Shown here piece after piece: positions 21,607 through 32,322 of a stretch of 42,760 nucleotides of DNA. Made by a program: the position numbers and the translations under genes. Location of the stretch: contig LGRX02015010.1 in NCBI GenBank assembly GCA_001247695.2, positions 1 through 42,760 on the forward strand, read 5' to 3'. The stretch's first letter is position 1. The number at the start of each line of letters is the position of its first letter. This DNA comes from Cymbomonas tetramitiformis (lineage: Eukaryota; Chlorophyta; Pyramimonadophyceae; Pyramimonadales; Pyramimonadaceae). The notes beneath the pieces are model-generated. The model saw only the letters and a list, made by a program, of their open reading frames with translations. It was not told where the DNA came from and did no database searches.

Positions 21607-23278
21607 GTGTCGTAAAGTTGCCGATATACAGTAGTTGGTGCGAAGCCAGATTCTGATCCATGGGCATCCATGTGCCCCTTTTGGAATGGCAAGAGGAGAG
21701 GTGTGATGGCATGTCTGGCGTGCGCCATGAGCGGGTTGGCATGCTCTGCATGGCCTGCCTTCCCCTGCCCTCTCCAGTCAGAAGCTGCGCATGCGAAGAC
21801 TCCATGCTGAAGTGTGCCACGCCTGGCGACGCGTGCCATGCTGTATTATCTGGCATCGAGAATAGACGCGATTCCAGCTTCGTCACGGAGAATTCCGGAA
21901 CGATGAACATCCTGCATCCATAGCTGTGTCTGCTTACCGGCAGGGTACAGCATTGGAACCTGTGATGGGAGTCGTTAAGAGAGGGGTGGCGATGGCCTAC
22001 AGTGATATTGATGGGCAGGCATCCCAGCATGCTGTGGTATGAGTCGTTCGTCGTACTTCGAATCAAGGAGACGCTGCTCAAGCCGGTAGCACCCTGCTTA
22101 TTCCTTATAGTTCTTGGTTTGGAGCACCCCAGTGACAGCAGAGCAAAGCAGGGGCGATGCTCGGCACGTGGAATACCATGCGTGCCTGAATGATAAGCAC
22201 GTGGGTTGATGTTAAGCATGCCGACTAAAAGCTCGGCACAGTGGCGGATGTGAAGGTGACTGTGCGGGCGGCTTGGCCGATGGCCGCTGCTAGGCAGTTC
22301 ATGGATGGTATGCGGTCGAGCATGTGAGGTCTTGGGGTGCTGGTGTGTCTGTGCGTGTGTTCAGGACGACGTGTGGGAAGATGTCTCTGACGGTGGATTG
22401 TTACATGAGGACTCGGCTCAAACCCGAGACACGGAATTTAGTGGCTTGGAATAAGCAAGCATGAATTCGAAAAAAGAGTTCCATTGATGATTTGCAAGAC
22501 TGGCACAGTTGTCAGCCAGAATAAGGTGATTACAAGAGATAGAGCTGGCAAATAGGTGCTGGAACCCAAGCAAGGTCAGGCGTCCAATAGAAGGGTGCAA
22601 CCCAATAGAAGGCAACCCCGGTGCCCTGGCACATTCTGTGCCGCATATATCGGTGTGCATCCAACATATGCATTACTATTTAGACTTCTAGTTGCAGATC
22701 ACCGGAGTTCGATCCGACGGTGCATGTGTGAAGTTATTGTGGAATGTGTCGTTTCATGCATAACGATACTTTGTGCATGAAGGCACGCATCTGCATGGTA
22801 TCAACCTAAGGCAGCAAAAGCAGACATTACGCATGGCGGTTTTGACGCGGTTAAAAAGTAACAATCAGCACGATATGACCACTAAAATGCTGTGTTCACA
22901 AAGCTGCTCTTCTGGTTTGGTGTGCATCTACTTTCTTGTACAGTTCTGTGCCAAGCACCTATGATCGCTACCATGTTAAGCCCATGCCGGTTCAATTGAT
23001 GCACTTCTTGGGTGTATATAGATATATGCATACTTCGTATTCTATTATATTTTATATTTTAGTTGCACTCGGTTATTATAATTTCCATCATTTATTGATG
23101 TTTGCACACCACATTCTGAGAGGTATGCCTACCCCACCCCAGTTGTATCATGTTGGGTGGGTTTGGGTTGTTATATTTTGACATTATTCATTGCTTGATT
23201 ATTGTATGATATATAATACTGGAACCCGGCAAGTGTTGCTAGGCGCATATATATATATATATAGGGATAAGTCTACGG
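21607..23278. other. No gene recognised
   Basis: Mixed-composition sequence with only short open frames on either strand and no clear repeats. From about 23.0 kb it becomes AT-rich and ends in a short AT dinucleotide run near 23250-23264. It presumably contains the 3' end of the receptor gene and intergenic DNA. Confidence 0.6.
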
Positions 23279-23570
23279 TGGGCGCAGACATTTCATTTTA
23301 ATCCAGATTGGGCGTAGACACTTCATTTTAATCCAGATTGGGCGTAGACACTTCAGTTTAATTCAGATTGGGTGTGGACGCTTCATTTTAATCCAGATTG
23401 GGCGTAGACGCTTCATTTTTATCCAGATTGGGCGTAGACACTTCATTTTAATCCAGATTAGGCGTAGACACTTCATTTTAATCCAGATTGGGCGTAGACA
23501 TTTCATTTTAATCCAGATTGGCGTTGTAGACATTTCATTTTAATCCAGATTGGGCGCAGACATTTCCAGG
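23279..23570. repeat. 30-bp tandem array
   Basis: About ten copies of a 30-bp unit (GGCGTAGACACTTCATTTTA then ATCCAGATTG). The first eight lie at an exact 30-bp step (23281, 23311, 23341, and so on). Three degenerate copies in the opposite orientation lie at about 24235-24325, so the array belongs to the inverted-repeat element described next. Confidence 0.95.
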
Positions 23571-24330
23571 TTGAGGCATTCGACCCACAATTCGAATCGT
23601 ATTACGTTCCAAAAAATTTGAACTCAGATTCAGACATTTTTTGCATAATCACTATGATTCATACTACATTCCAATTTAATTTGAACCCAGATTCAGACTT
23701 TTTTTGCATAATTTATACAATGATTCATACTATATTCCTATTTCAATTGTATTATGGGTATATTCAATTGACTTTATATGTGATATAAAAGGATTTATAT
23801 AAATATACAATGATAAATGATTAAGTACACATATAAACGCAGTAATAAAATTAATAATTAATCATACCGAATTAATTTCTCCATCGATCCGTTGAGCTCC
23901 GGGGAAAGGGGGTGGGTGTGGGGAGGGGGAAGAGGGAACGGAAGGGAGGGTCTCCTCTCCCCCTCTCCCCTCCCCTCCCCCCTCCCCTCCCCCCTCCTTC
24001 CCCCTCCCTCCCCCTCCCCTCCCCCTCCTTCCCCCTCCCTCCCCCTCCCTCCCTCCCTCCATAACCCCCCCGACAGATAGATGGAAAAAATAATTCTGTA
24101 TAATTAATTATCACTGAACAGTCGACTGCTTTTATATGCATACTTAATTATTTATCATTATATATTTATATAAATACTTTTATATCACGTTCCGCGTCTG
24201 TAGTACATAATTAAACACGGGTGGCGAAGCACTGAATTGTCTACGCCGATCTAGACATTAGCATGACGTGTCTACGCCCAATTTGCGAAGAAATGAAATG
24301 TCTACGCCCAATCTCCAAGTGTAAACCAAA
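23279..24330. mobile_element. Long inverted-repeat (foldback) element with polypurine centre
   Basis: The inner left arm (about 23778-23892) and inner right arm (about 24065-24188) are inverted copies: TTTATATAAATATACAATGATAAAT on the left corresponds to its near-complement on the right, followed outward by TGATATAAAAG/CTTTTATATCA. Outside the inner arms, the 30-bp units GGCGTAGACA on the left are mirrored by TGTCTACGCC units on the right. The centre flips from G-rich (23897-23950) to C-rich (23951-24060) on the plus strand, so pairing could run through it. No coding frame is present. This is the layout of a foldback or long-terminal-inverted-repeat non-autonomous element of about 1.05 kb. 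The left arm is longer because its 30-bp units were amplified; it also has two copies of an 85-bp segment (TTTTTTGCATAAT, GATTCATACTA). Confidence 0.7.
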
Positions 24331-25720
24331 TTCAAGCAGGTCGTGGCAGTGCTTCCTCGAGCTTCTGTATTTCCTGGTGAAAATCACAGCATCAAAGCCG
24401 AAGTGAGTGGGGAATGAAAGGTTGAGAGGTGCGTAGATGGCAAGTGATGGGGTTAAGTCAGGCAGCTAGTGGTGCGGCAGCCGGCGCAGTTCGGTACGCA
24501 AGAATCCCGGAGCACATATTCTAGTGGTGGTGCGGGTGAGATACAGCCTTGTGGAGAGAAAGGCACTCAGGCCCGTGTTGGTTCAGGCAACCACAGCGTG
24601 TGTGAGGATTGATTCCTATATTGAGAGCAGATGTGTAATTTGAAGACGATCTGCGGATGATCGCATTCGCTTTCCGACCGATTCAGGGCGTTGACGATAC
24701 GATACCACGTGTGGAGTACGATTTTGGTGACCACGCTCAACGATCGAAGATGATCATCCTCGTCGTAACTTTGCACGAATCCCAAGACGCGCGCTTTGGA
24801 ACGACAGTATACGGACGCGAATCGTTCGAGCGGAACGATGATCGGTCCGATGACATGCTGAGACGAAGTGAGCGGCAACCGGCAGGGCGCGCATGGACCT
24901 CTGCTCCTTATGATTTCGAACCGGACCAAATTACCTTACTTACTTACCTTACTTACTTACTTACCTTACTTAATCAGCAGCAGCAGCAGCAAAGCGCGAA
25001 TCCCAACGGGCGACACAGACGAACTTCCGATCTCACGATCGCCAGACGCTAACGATGACAGTGCCACTGCAGTCGCGTACATTTATCGCGACGCCACCCT
25101 CGCGTTGTGGCATGGCATGTTGGGATGCAAAAAGCGAAGTGTTGTCGCGCACATGATCCTACGGTCAGATGGCCTAGTGGAGATCTCCTTTTGAGATCGA
25201 TCCGCCTAGTAAATGTAAGAATCGCGGAATACCGTTGTTATCCATATCGATCACCTTGCTCGCGCGATTCCAATTCTGGTAGTTTGCGAGTGATGAGACG
25301 CGACGCCTAAATTACCATCGCCGGTTCATCCCCGGTTTTACATTTTTTGAAGATCGAGAGATGGCACTTACAGCGGTTCCAAAATTTCGTCGCGTCGTTG
25401 AAAAATGTTTCCGCGATAGATTGAGATCGACACCGGCGCGATGATATCGCCGCGATTGTATGTATTATAATAAACGCGTCTTGAAATGAAAAACAAGCTG
25501 GTACAACTAGTAAACGATATATCGATCCGCGCGAACACAGATATCACTCGATGGCTCACGCGATGCGAATATAGATTGCTCGAAATGATATGAAAAATTA
25601 CATATGCTGTTTTTTCAAGCTCGCGTTTTGTAGCTACATTTCTATGCGATGCCACGCTCATGTCGCGCAATCTCGCGAGCACATCTAGCCATCTAGTAGT
25701 CGAGGTCGACAATATCGGTG
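24331..25720. other. No gene recognised; CTTA microsatellite and CAG run
   Basis: Open frames up to 131 codons exist on both strands at 24567-25052, but they lack recognisable domains and overlap each other. An imperfect (CTTA)n run lies at about 24929-24972 and is followed by (CAG)5. From 25.0 to 25.7 kb the sequence is rich in GATC, TCGA and CGCG words without an evident gene. Confidence 0.5.
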
Positions 25721-26045
25721 GGTGAATTGGTGGGCTAGTCGGCGGTGGATGGGGAGGGGGTGGGCGAGCCGGTGGGCGAGGCGGTGATCGAGCCAATGAT
25801 CGAGCCGGTGGTGAACCGGTGGGGTGAAGTGGTGGGTGTTTCGGTGGGCGAGCCAGCAGGTGAGCCGGTAGTGGGCGAGCTGGTGGTGGGGTGAGCCGGT
25901 GGGCGAGCCGGTGGGTGTTTCCGTGGGTGAAGTGGTGGGCGAGTCGGTGGGCGAGTCGGCGGGTGTTTCCCCAGGGTGGCGGCGGGCGAGCTGCGGTGTT
26001 TCCCGTGGGTGAAGATAGTGGTGGGCGAGTCAGTGGGCGAGCCGG
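25720..26045. repeat. GGTGGGCGAGCC-type degenerate minisatellite
   Basis: Irregular tandem copies of GGTGGGCGAGCC and GGTGGGTGTTTCC, about 18-30 bp apart. The plus strand is strongly G-rich, with many runs of three G that could form quadruplexes. Confidence 0.8.
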
Positions 26046-26660
26046 TGGGTGGCTATGAGCGGAGGCGGGGGAGGTGTGGAGGTGGGGTGGCGGTGGGAGG
26101 TGAAGGTGGAGGTGGAGGGTGGAGGTGGCGGAGGCGAAGGAGGTGGAGGTGGAGGTGGCGGAGGCGAAGGAGGTAGAGGCGAAGGAGTGGTGGAGGTGGA
26201 GGGCCGGTGGTAGGAGCAGGAGGCAAAAGAGGTGGTGGAGGCAAAGGAGGTGGCGGAGGCGAAGGTGGTGGACGCGAAGGAGGTGGCGGAGGTGAAGGAG
26301 TGGTGGCGAAGGTGGCGGAGGCGGTGGAGGCGGTGGTCGGAAAGGTGGAGGTGAAGGAGGCGGAGGCGAGGGAGGCGAGCAGATGAGGCGGAGGCGAGGG
26401 AGGCGGAGGCGAGGGAGGCGGTAACTGGGGAGGCGGAGGGCGATGGCGAGGGAGACGGAGGCGATGCAAAGGAGGTAGAGGCGAAAAAGGCGGTGGCCGG
26501 GGCGGAGGCGATGACGAAGGAGGCGAGGGCGGAGGCGATGGCGAAGGAGGCGAGTGGCGGAGGCGATGGAGAAGGAGGCGAGGGAGCGGGCGGAGGCGAG
26601 GGATGCGGAGGCGATGGAGGCGGAGGCGAGGGAGGCGGAGACGAAGGAGGCGGAGGCACT
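26046..26660. repeat. GGAGGC/GAAGGAGGT polypurine tract
   Basis: About 600 bp of near-continuous GGAGGC, GGTGGAGGC and GAAGGAGGC words. The minus strand accordingly reads as a 217-codon proline/serine frame (PPPSPPPPSPP) starting MYYIDANLV at 26683. Such motifs occur in algal hydroxyproline-rich wall proteins, but frame and motif both drift, so I treat this as repeat DNA. Confidence 0.85.
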
Positions 26661-27395
26661 AGGTTCGCGTCGATATAATACACAGCGTCAATGGTCTCGT
26701 CGACATTGTCCGCAGTTGTCTAAGTTGTTCAAGATGTAACCTACGAGTATCGAGTGAGTATCGTAACCCGAGTGGATCTTCTACATTGAACATTCTAAAT
26801 CCTTGCCACAGTCTTGCGACTATTCGACACTTCTTGTGACAACCCCAAGATTCGATTTCCGATGCGGATTTCTGATCGATCGAGCGGATTTCTGTGTTTT
26901 TACTGATCGGGCGGTCGGTCGACGGTCCGATCGATCGGTCGAAAATTAGTCGATGGAGGATTGTATTGTATTCAAGATCGCTTGAAGATCTTTTCTTCGG
27001 AAACGAATCCATTAGCATCTGTCATCTGACTGTCCGATCGTTCGGTCGACGATTCGATCGGGCGGTCGAAAAATAGTCGATGGGGGGATGGTGTATCTTC
27101 CAAAGGCGAGTGACGACGCTGAACATCAAAATTTGTGACGTGGAAATTTTTTGAGCAGTTTTGACAGTGTTCCGATGACGATGTCATTTCGTCCCCCAAC
27201 CTTTTTTTGTGAAATCTTGCATCGTCCCTTTAAGGGAACGACTGCCCGTTTCGGGTTTTTTCAGAAGATTCGGAATTTTTGACGTGCGACAGAAAGATTT
27301 CTTGCGACAGCGACAGAAATGATGACCATGCATGCGACAAAAAAGACCGGGTTCCCTCGCCAACGGCACCTGCCGTAGCACGCACACTTCGAAGG
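26661..27395. other. No gene recognised; duplicated GATCGG/TCGA motif block
   Basis: Two imperfect copies of a block of about 40 bp containing GATCGGTCGAAAATTAGTCGATGG lie at about 26917-26955 and 27043-27082, dense in self-complementary GATC and TCGA words. A small hairpin (CGTCCCTT then AAGGGAACG) lies at about 27223-27241. Open frames here are short and unconvincing. Confidence 0.5.
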
Positions 27396-27403
27396 CGGTG
27401 AGC

Positions 27404-27682
27404 CAGGGAACATATCAACCTCCTATGGCCGGTCTGTGGCCGTACGATGAAGGCTGTGGCCGAGGTTTGGCCGAGGGTGCTTTTGCTTGTTGGCCGAGAC
27501 GAATTATGTAAAATTTTGAAAATTTCCCCGAAATTGTGTGATTTTTATGATATTGTCATACTTAAAATTAAAACTTTGCGCCTGCGGCGGGCAATTTTAG
27601 ATTTTGGCCGAGATGGCCGAAATTTGGCCGATAGAATTTTTGAGTGTTGGCCGTACGACATAAAAGTTTGATATGTTCCCTG
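27404..27682. mobile_element. 279-bp hAT-like miniature element (MITE)
   Basis: The ends are terminal inverted repeats starting CAGGGAACATATCAA, identical for 15 bp and matching further to TATG. The element is flanked on both sides by the same 8 bp, CGGTGAGC (27396-27403 and 27683-27690). CAGGG-type ends plus an 8-bp target duplication are the signature of the hAT superfamily. About nine GGCCG words lie in the two subterminal zones, as expected for transposase binding motifs. It has no transposase frame, so it would need an enzyme supplied elsewhere. The perfect target duplication suggests a fairly recent insertion. Confidence 0.85.
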
Positions 27683-28060
27683 CGGTGAGCGCGACCGCCT
27701 GATGAAACACATCCGTCGAATGCTTGGCCGCGTTAACGGGCGGGACGTCGCGAGGAAACACGCCAATCGCTTCTTCTTTTATTCGCGCAGCAAGTACACG
27801 AACTCGGCGTAGTGCATCTCATTCGAATTTCGAGGATCGACGCTAGAGGGTCTCGAACTGTGTCTGGATAAACTCCCATAATAACATAAACCCTAAGCTA
27901 GATATACCCCGAACGGTCTCGCAACGGTAACGGAGTCTAGCCTACCTGTGACACAGCGTATGTCACAGCACGAGCCTACAGATCAGTCAGCAGTCCAGAG
28001 TTGGCCTAGGGGTCTGTCATAGGGACACCCAGTCAGGGCTCCCTATACAGATTCCAGCAC

Positions 28061-28426
28061 GTACTAGTACGCTGTCTGCTAGGCCCTGGACTCTCTTCAA
28101 AACTCAAATATGCACCTTAGACATCGTTCGGGGTCCCAAAAAATGGATCTCGTAGTCCACAACATCATTACAAATAATATCCGAGCGATACTCGGTATAA
28201 GGGTGCCCATTGGGAGAATCCATGCCATGCTACTTGTGTATGCGTACTAGTACGCTGTCTGCTAGGCCTTGAACTCTCTTCAAAACTCAAATATGCACCT
28301 AAGACATCGTTCGGGGTCCCAAAAATGGGTCTCGTAGTCCACAACATCATTACAAATCATCTCCGAGCGATACTCGGTATAAGGGTGCCCATTGGGAGAA
28401 TCCACGGCATGCTACTTGTGTACCCT
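28061..28426. repeat. 183-bp tandem duplication
   Basis: Two consecutive copies (starting 28061 and 28244) that share GTACTAGTACGCTGTCTGCT, GACATCGTTCGGGGTCCC, CTCGTAGTCCACAACATC and GCGATACTCGGTATAAGGG. They differ at about a dozen positions. Each copy begins with the palindrome GTACTAGTAC. No coding frame is supported. From 27691 to 28060 and from 28427 to 28820 I see nothing else. Confidence 0.9.
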
Positions 28427-28820
28427 AACCTACCATAAGATCGCTTAGTTTAAACACAGTTGTAGGGCTGGGTTTAACCCGCAACTTATCATACATGCCA
28501 TCATGTCATCGATCAGGTTTATTGTTACATACATGATTAGATGCGATATATAGTTATAATTTGAGTGATCGCCAGCTTGTCCATCGGCCAATGTGTGCTT
28601 TTAAAAAATTCAAAAGGTCAGGACACTATCTTAGCAACTACAAAACAATGGAATGTGACAAAAAATGCTACCCCCTTGGCTTCTAGCATCCATTGAGAAG
28701 GCTACAAGTGGAAAGCCGACCAATGGGGCATAAGACAACTCAGTTTAGGTCCTTACGGGACTGGGATATGATTGGTAGCCCCCCCAAATAATGGGAAGAC
28801 CCCTAAAATAATTATGCCGT

Positions 28821-28874
28821 GAAAGTACTTGTGACAGTACTTTCGGCGTCGAAAGTACTATTGCCAGTACTTTC
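28821..28874. other. Twin GAAAGTACT hairpins
   Basis: Two adjacent inverted repeats, 28821-28844 and 28851-28874. Each has perfect 9-bp arms (GAAAGTACT and AGTACTTTC) and a different 6-nt loop. They stand just before the first unit of the hairpin satellite. Confidence 0.85.
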
Positions 28875-28879
28875 GGGCA

Positions 28880-30215
28880 GTAGCCATTGGAGGTCACATC
28901 CACGTCTCACCTTATGCCCCCCGACACGGCCCACAATCACTGACCGTGACGGCCCTGCCGTGGGCAGTGATCTGAGGGGTGCTTGGGGGTCACACGCCTC
29001 ACCTTATGCCCCCCCCACACGGCCCACAGTCGCTGCCCGTGACAGCTTTGTCGTGGGCAGTGATCCGAGTGAGGGGTGCTTGGGGGTCACACGCCTCACC
29101 GTATCCCCCCCACACGGCCCACAGTCACTGCCAGTGACAATTGTGTCATGGGCAGTGATTTGAGGAGTGCTTGGGGGTCACATGCCTCAGCTTATGCTCC
29201 CCCCCACACGGCCCACAATCACTGCCTGTGACACCTGTGTCATGGGCAGTGATTTGAGGGGTGCTTGGGGGTCACAGGTCTCACCGTATGCCCCCCAACA
29301 CGGCCCACAATCACTGACCGTGACAGCTGTGCCGTGGGCAGTGATTTGAGGGGTGCTTGGGGGTCACACGCCTCACCGTATGCCCCCCCAACACGGCCCA
29401 CAGTCACTGCCAGTGACAATTGTGTCATGGGCAGTGATTTGAGGATTGCTTGGGGGTCACACGCCTCACCCTATGCTCCCCCACACGGCCCACAATCACC
29501 GCCCGTGACAGTTACGTCATGGGCAGTGATATGAGGGGTGCTTGGGGGTCACCCGCCTCACCGTATGCCCCCCGACACGGCCCACAGTCACTGCCCGTGA
29601 CAGTTACGTCATGGGCAGTGATCTGAGGGGTGCTTGTGGGCCATACGCCTCACCGTATGCCCCCCAACGCGGCCCACAGTCACTGCCCGTGACAGGTGTG
29701 TCGTGGGCAGTGATTTGAGGGGTGCATGGGGGTCACACGCCTCACCGTATGCCCCCCGACACGGCCCACAGTCACTGCCCGGGAAGGTTGTGTCATGGGC
29801 AGTGATTTGAGGAGTGCTTGGGGGTCGCATGCCTCACCTTATGCTCCCCCACACGGCCCACAATCACCGTCAGTGATAGCTATGTCATGGGCAGTGATCT
29901 GAGGGGTGCTTGGGGGTCACCCGCCTCACCTCATGCCCCCCCACACGGCCCACAATCACCGCCCGTAACAGCTTAGTCCGGTTTGTCATGGGCAGTGATC
30001 TGAGGGGTGCTTGGGGGTCACACGCCTCACCTTATGCCCCCCGACACGGTCCACAGTCACTGCCTGTGACAACTATGTCATGGGCAGTGATCTGAGGGGT
30101 GCTTGGGGGTCACACGCCTCACCTTATGCCCCCCAACACGGCCCACAGTCACTGCCCATGACAGCTTTGTCGTGGGCAGTGATTTGAGGGGTGCTTGAGG
30201 GTCACATGATTGTGC
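28880..30215. repeat. About 92-bp hairpin satellite, about 14 copies
   Basis: Tandem copies at 91-93 bp steps (for example 29071, 29162, 29254, 29347, 29438, 29531, 29623, 29715, 29808, 29900), with one longer step before 30001. Each unit contains GGGGTGCTTGGGGGTCACAC, CCTCACC, CACGGCCCACA and a hairpin TCACTGCCCGTGACA against TGTCATGGGCAGTGA with a loop of about four bases. The arms stay complementary although the loop varies. Open frames across the array are artefacts. The last unit decays after 30200. Confidence 0.95.
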
Positions 30216-30427
30216 GCTTACTAATTGTTTGCTTGACTTGTTTGCAGGAGATGGATGCAGGACATGGAGCAGCTTTCGAAGACTGTATGGTTGCTTAGCT
30301 TGCTAATCTTATCCGTTGCTTGTTAGGTGATCGTGCGTGTGGCAGGCTGCATGCACATTAGTTTGGATATGTTGTTCATTGTTAGTTTGAGCCAATCGCA
30401 TTACGACGTATGTATGTATGTTTACAC

Positions 30428-30975
30428 TTGGTCATAGGGTAGGGGATGTGACATCTGTCATTTTTCTTAAGTGTCATAGGGTGGGGTGTGTGTCATCGGT
30501 CATTTTGCTTAAGTGTGATAGGGTGGGGTGTGTGTCATCGGTCATTTGTCTTAAGTGTGATAGGGTGGGGTGTGTCATCGGTCATTTGTCTTAAGTGTGA
30601 TAGGGGTGGGTGTGTGTCATCGGTCATTTTGCTTAAGTGTCATAGGGTGGGGGTGTCATCGGTCATTTTGCTTAAGTGTCATAGGGGTGGGGTGGTGTCA
30701 TCGGTCATTTGTCTTAAGTGTGATAGGGTGGGGTGTGTGTCATCGGTCATTTGTCTGGGCGGTGATAGGGGTGGGGTGTGTGTCATCGGTCATTTTGCTT
30801 AAGTGGCATAGGTGGGGTGTGTGTCATCGGTCATTTTTGCTTAAGTGGCATAGGGTGTGGGGTGGGTGTCATCGGTCATTTGTCTTAAGTGTGATAGTGG
30901 GTGTGTGTCATCGGTCATTTGTCTTAAGTGTCGTAGGGTGGGGTGTGTGTCATCGGTCATTTTGCTTAAGTGTCA
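30428..30975. repeat. About 42-bp GT-rich minisatellite
   Basis: About 13-14 copies of a unit with core GTGTCATAGGGTGGGGTGTG then TGTCATCGGTCATTTTGCTTAA. Each unit includes one CTTAAG palindrome, the same word that is clustered just downstream. Frames reading CHRSF-type repeats are artefacts. A short ATGT run lies just before at 30407-30422. Confidence 0.95.
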
Positions 30976-31075
30976 TTGGGTGTCATTTTCCTTTGAATAT
31001 CCAGCATATAGCTTTCTTACACGTGTGCATATCTCCTACATTCCAGCCAATCACGTGCTTACATTTGGATAAGAT

Positions 31076-31345
31076 TCTTAAGTTTTCTTAAGTGGCATTG
31101 GGTATGGAAGTTAAAGGGTTGAACCGGGTTTTGCCATGTGGACAATATCCTCCTACCAAGAAGCTTCCACGTACTTACATTTTCTTAAGTTCTCTTAAGT
31201 ATAATTCTTAAGTATATTGTCGGCCAATAGCTAACTGCCCCGATTTAAATATGCATAGTCTGGGTTTATATCGAAAACTTAAGAAAACTTAAGAAAAAAC
31301 TTAAGAAAACTTAAGCAAACAAAACGTAAGCAAACTTAAGAAATT
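31076..31345. promoter_or_regulatory. CTTAAG-rich region upstream of the 31.4-kb gene
   Basis: About ten CTTAAG palindromes lie within 270 bp directly upstream of the gene starting at 31385, several in tight series separated by AAA runs (AACTTAAGAAAACTTAAG). The sequence is AT-rich and ends in a CTTGCAG that could be a splice acceptor. A repeated 6-bp palindrome in front of a gene could be a regulatory site cluster; equally it could be the tail of the adjacent minisatellite, which contains the same word. Function is inferred only from position. Confidence 0.3.
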
Positions 31346-31384
31346 ACTTGCAGAAGTGTTACTGCAGCAGGCCCAAATGTGGAT

Positions 31385-32322
31385 ATGTCTAAAGTGGCCA
31401 CCCCATCTGAGGCAAGGCAGGCAGCCGAGGAGGCCGCACATGGGTGGCATGCTAAGCTGAAAGTCGAGCATTCGCAAAAGTTAGATTTCGAGGAGAAAGT
31501 GGAACTTTGCAAGAGAATCGAGATGGAGCGCCGGTGGCCGAATTCAATGTCGACCGACGAGGCAGCTGAGCAAGGGAGTGTGTTCCGTCTACCCATCGGT
31601 TGCCTGTACCACGCGAAGGGGTACGAGGCGTGTCTGGATCAAGAGATAGAGGAGCTGGGTGAACGAAATCAAGGCCAGCAGGAAAAGGAACCCGTGGGCC
31701 CCTTTCAATGCGGGTCTCGTTGCGGTCGACGGTGTGAAATCTCGTGCCGAATTCTCCGTGAAACGAGCACTGAAGGGAGAATACAGGTGCAAGGTTTTTG
31801 GGCACCAGCACTGTTTTCAAGCCACCGACGAGTGTTGCGAGGAGGACCCGTTGGAGGAGGCCTTCAAGAAGTTCATTCGAGAGCAAGATCTACATCGGTC
31901 TCACGCCTGACATGATTCGGATCTTAGGCGAAATGCAAAACACCATCGATCAAATGCAGAAAGGTCGAAGCAATACCGATATGATGCAGGTGCTCCGTTC
32001 GACCCTTTCCCAAAAGCACGGGGTCTTGTACACCATCTACCGAGAAGCTTTGATCGCCGTGTTCGAAGCCAGCGCCGAGGAGGGTGACAGTGCCCCCCTG
32101 TTCTACACTGGACCTGGGCACTACAAGACCGACGGGCTGGTGGTAAAAATGGCGAGATTCGAATCAGCTCATGGATTTTCACTCCCGGATCCCAAGAAAT
32201 ATCCCAACGGATTCGTGTACATCGAGGAGGCGGGGGAGGAAGATCCAGACAAGCAGACGTTGACGGTGCTTGACGATGACATCGACGCTCACCTCGATCG
32301 GGTCACATCAATCATCATCTAG
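31385..32322 (+). pseudogene. Unrecognised gene with two frame breaks
   Basis: From the ATG at 31385 the frame reads MSKVATPSEARQAAEEAAHG and continues with charged helical sequence (KVELCKRIEMERRWPNSMST) to LGCLYHAKGYEACLDQEIEEL-like text near 31655. The coherent protein then moves to a second frame (NEIKASRKRNPWAPFNAGLV, FGHQHCFQATDECCEEDPLE) and near 31875 to a third frame (SKIYIGLTPDMIRILGEMQ) that ends FVYIEEAGEEDPD to TAG at 32322. Joined it would be about 310 residues. Codon use and composition stay protein-like across both breaks, so single-base indels (mutation or consensus error) are likelier than separate genes. I do not recognise the family; no membrane helix or signal peptide is seen. 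Confidence 0.5.

Noticed and set aside
22650..22730. tRNA-like segment around GGAGTTCGATCC
   Set aside because: A T-arm-like word is present, but I could not pair an acceptor stem or find a proper anticodon arm upstream.
24567..25052. Opposing 120- to 131-codon frames
   Set aside because: They overlap on opposite strands, lack recognisable motifs and run into a CTTA microsatellite.
25150..25210. tRNA D-arm-like word ATGGCCTAGTGG
   Set aside because: No matching anticodon or T arm with a closing acceptor stem follows.
26030..26683. Minus-strand proline-rich frame resembling an algal wall glycoprotein
   Set aside because: The frame is a by-product of the GGAGGC tract; the motif drifts with indels, and there is no signal peptide or flanking domain.
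28819..30095. Series of 60-114 codon frames in the hairpin satellite
   Set aside because: They are repeated readings of the 92-bp unit on both strands, not separate genes.
30488..31091. Plus-strand frames with CHRSF or CVSSVI repeats
   Set aside because: They are readings of the 42-bp minisatellite.
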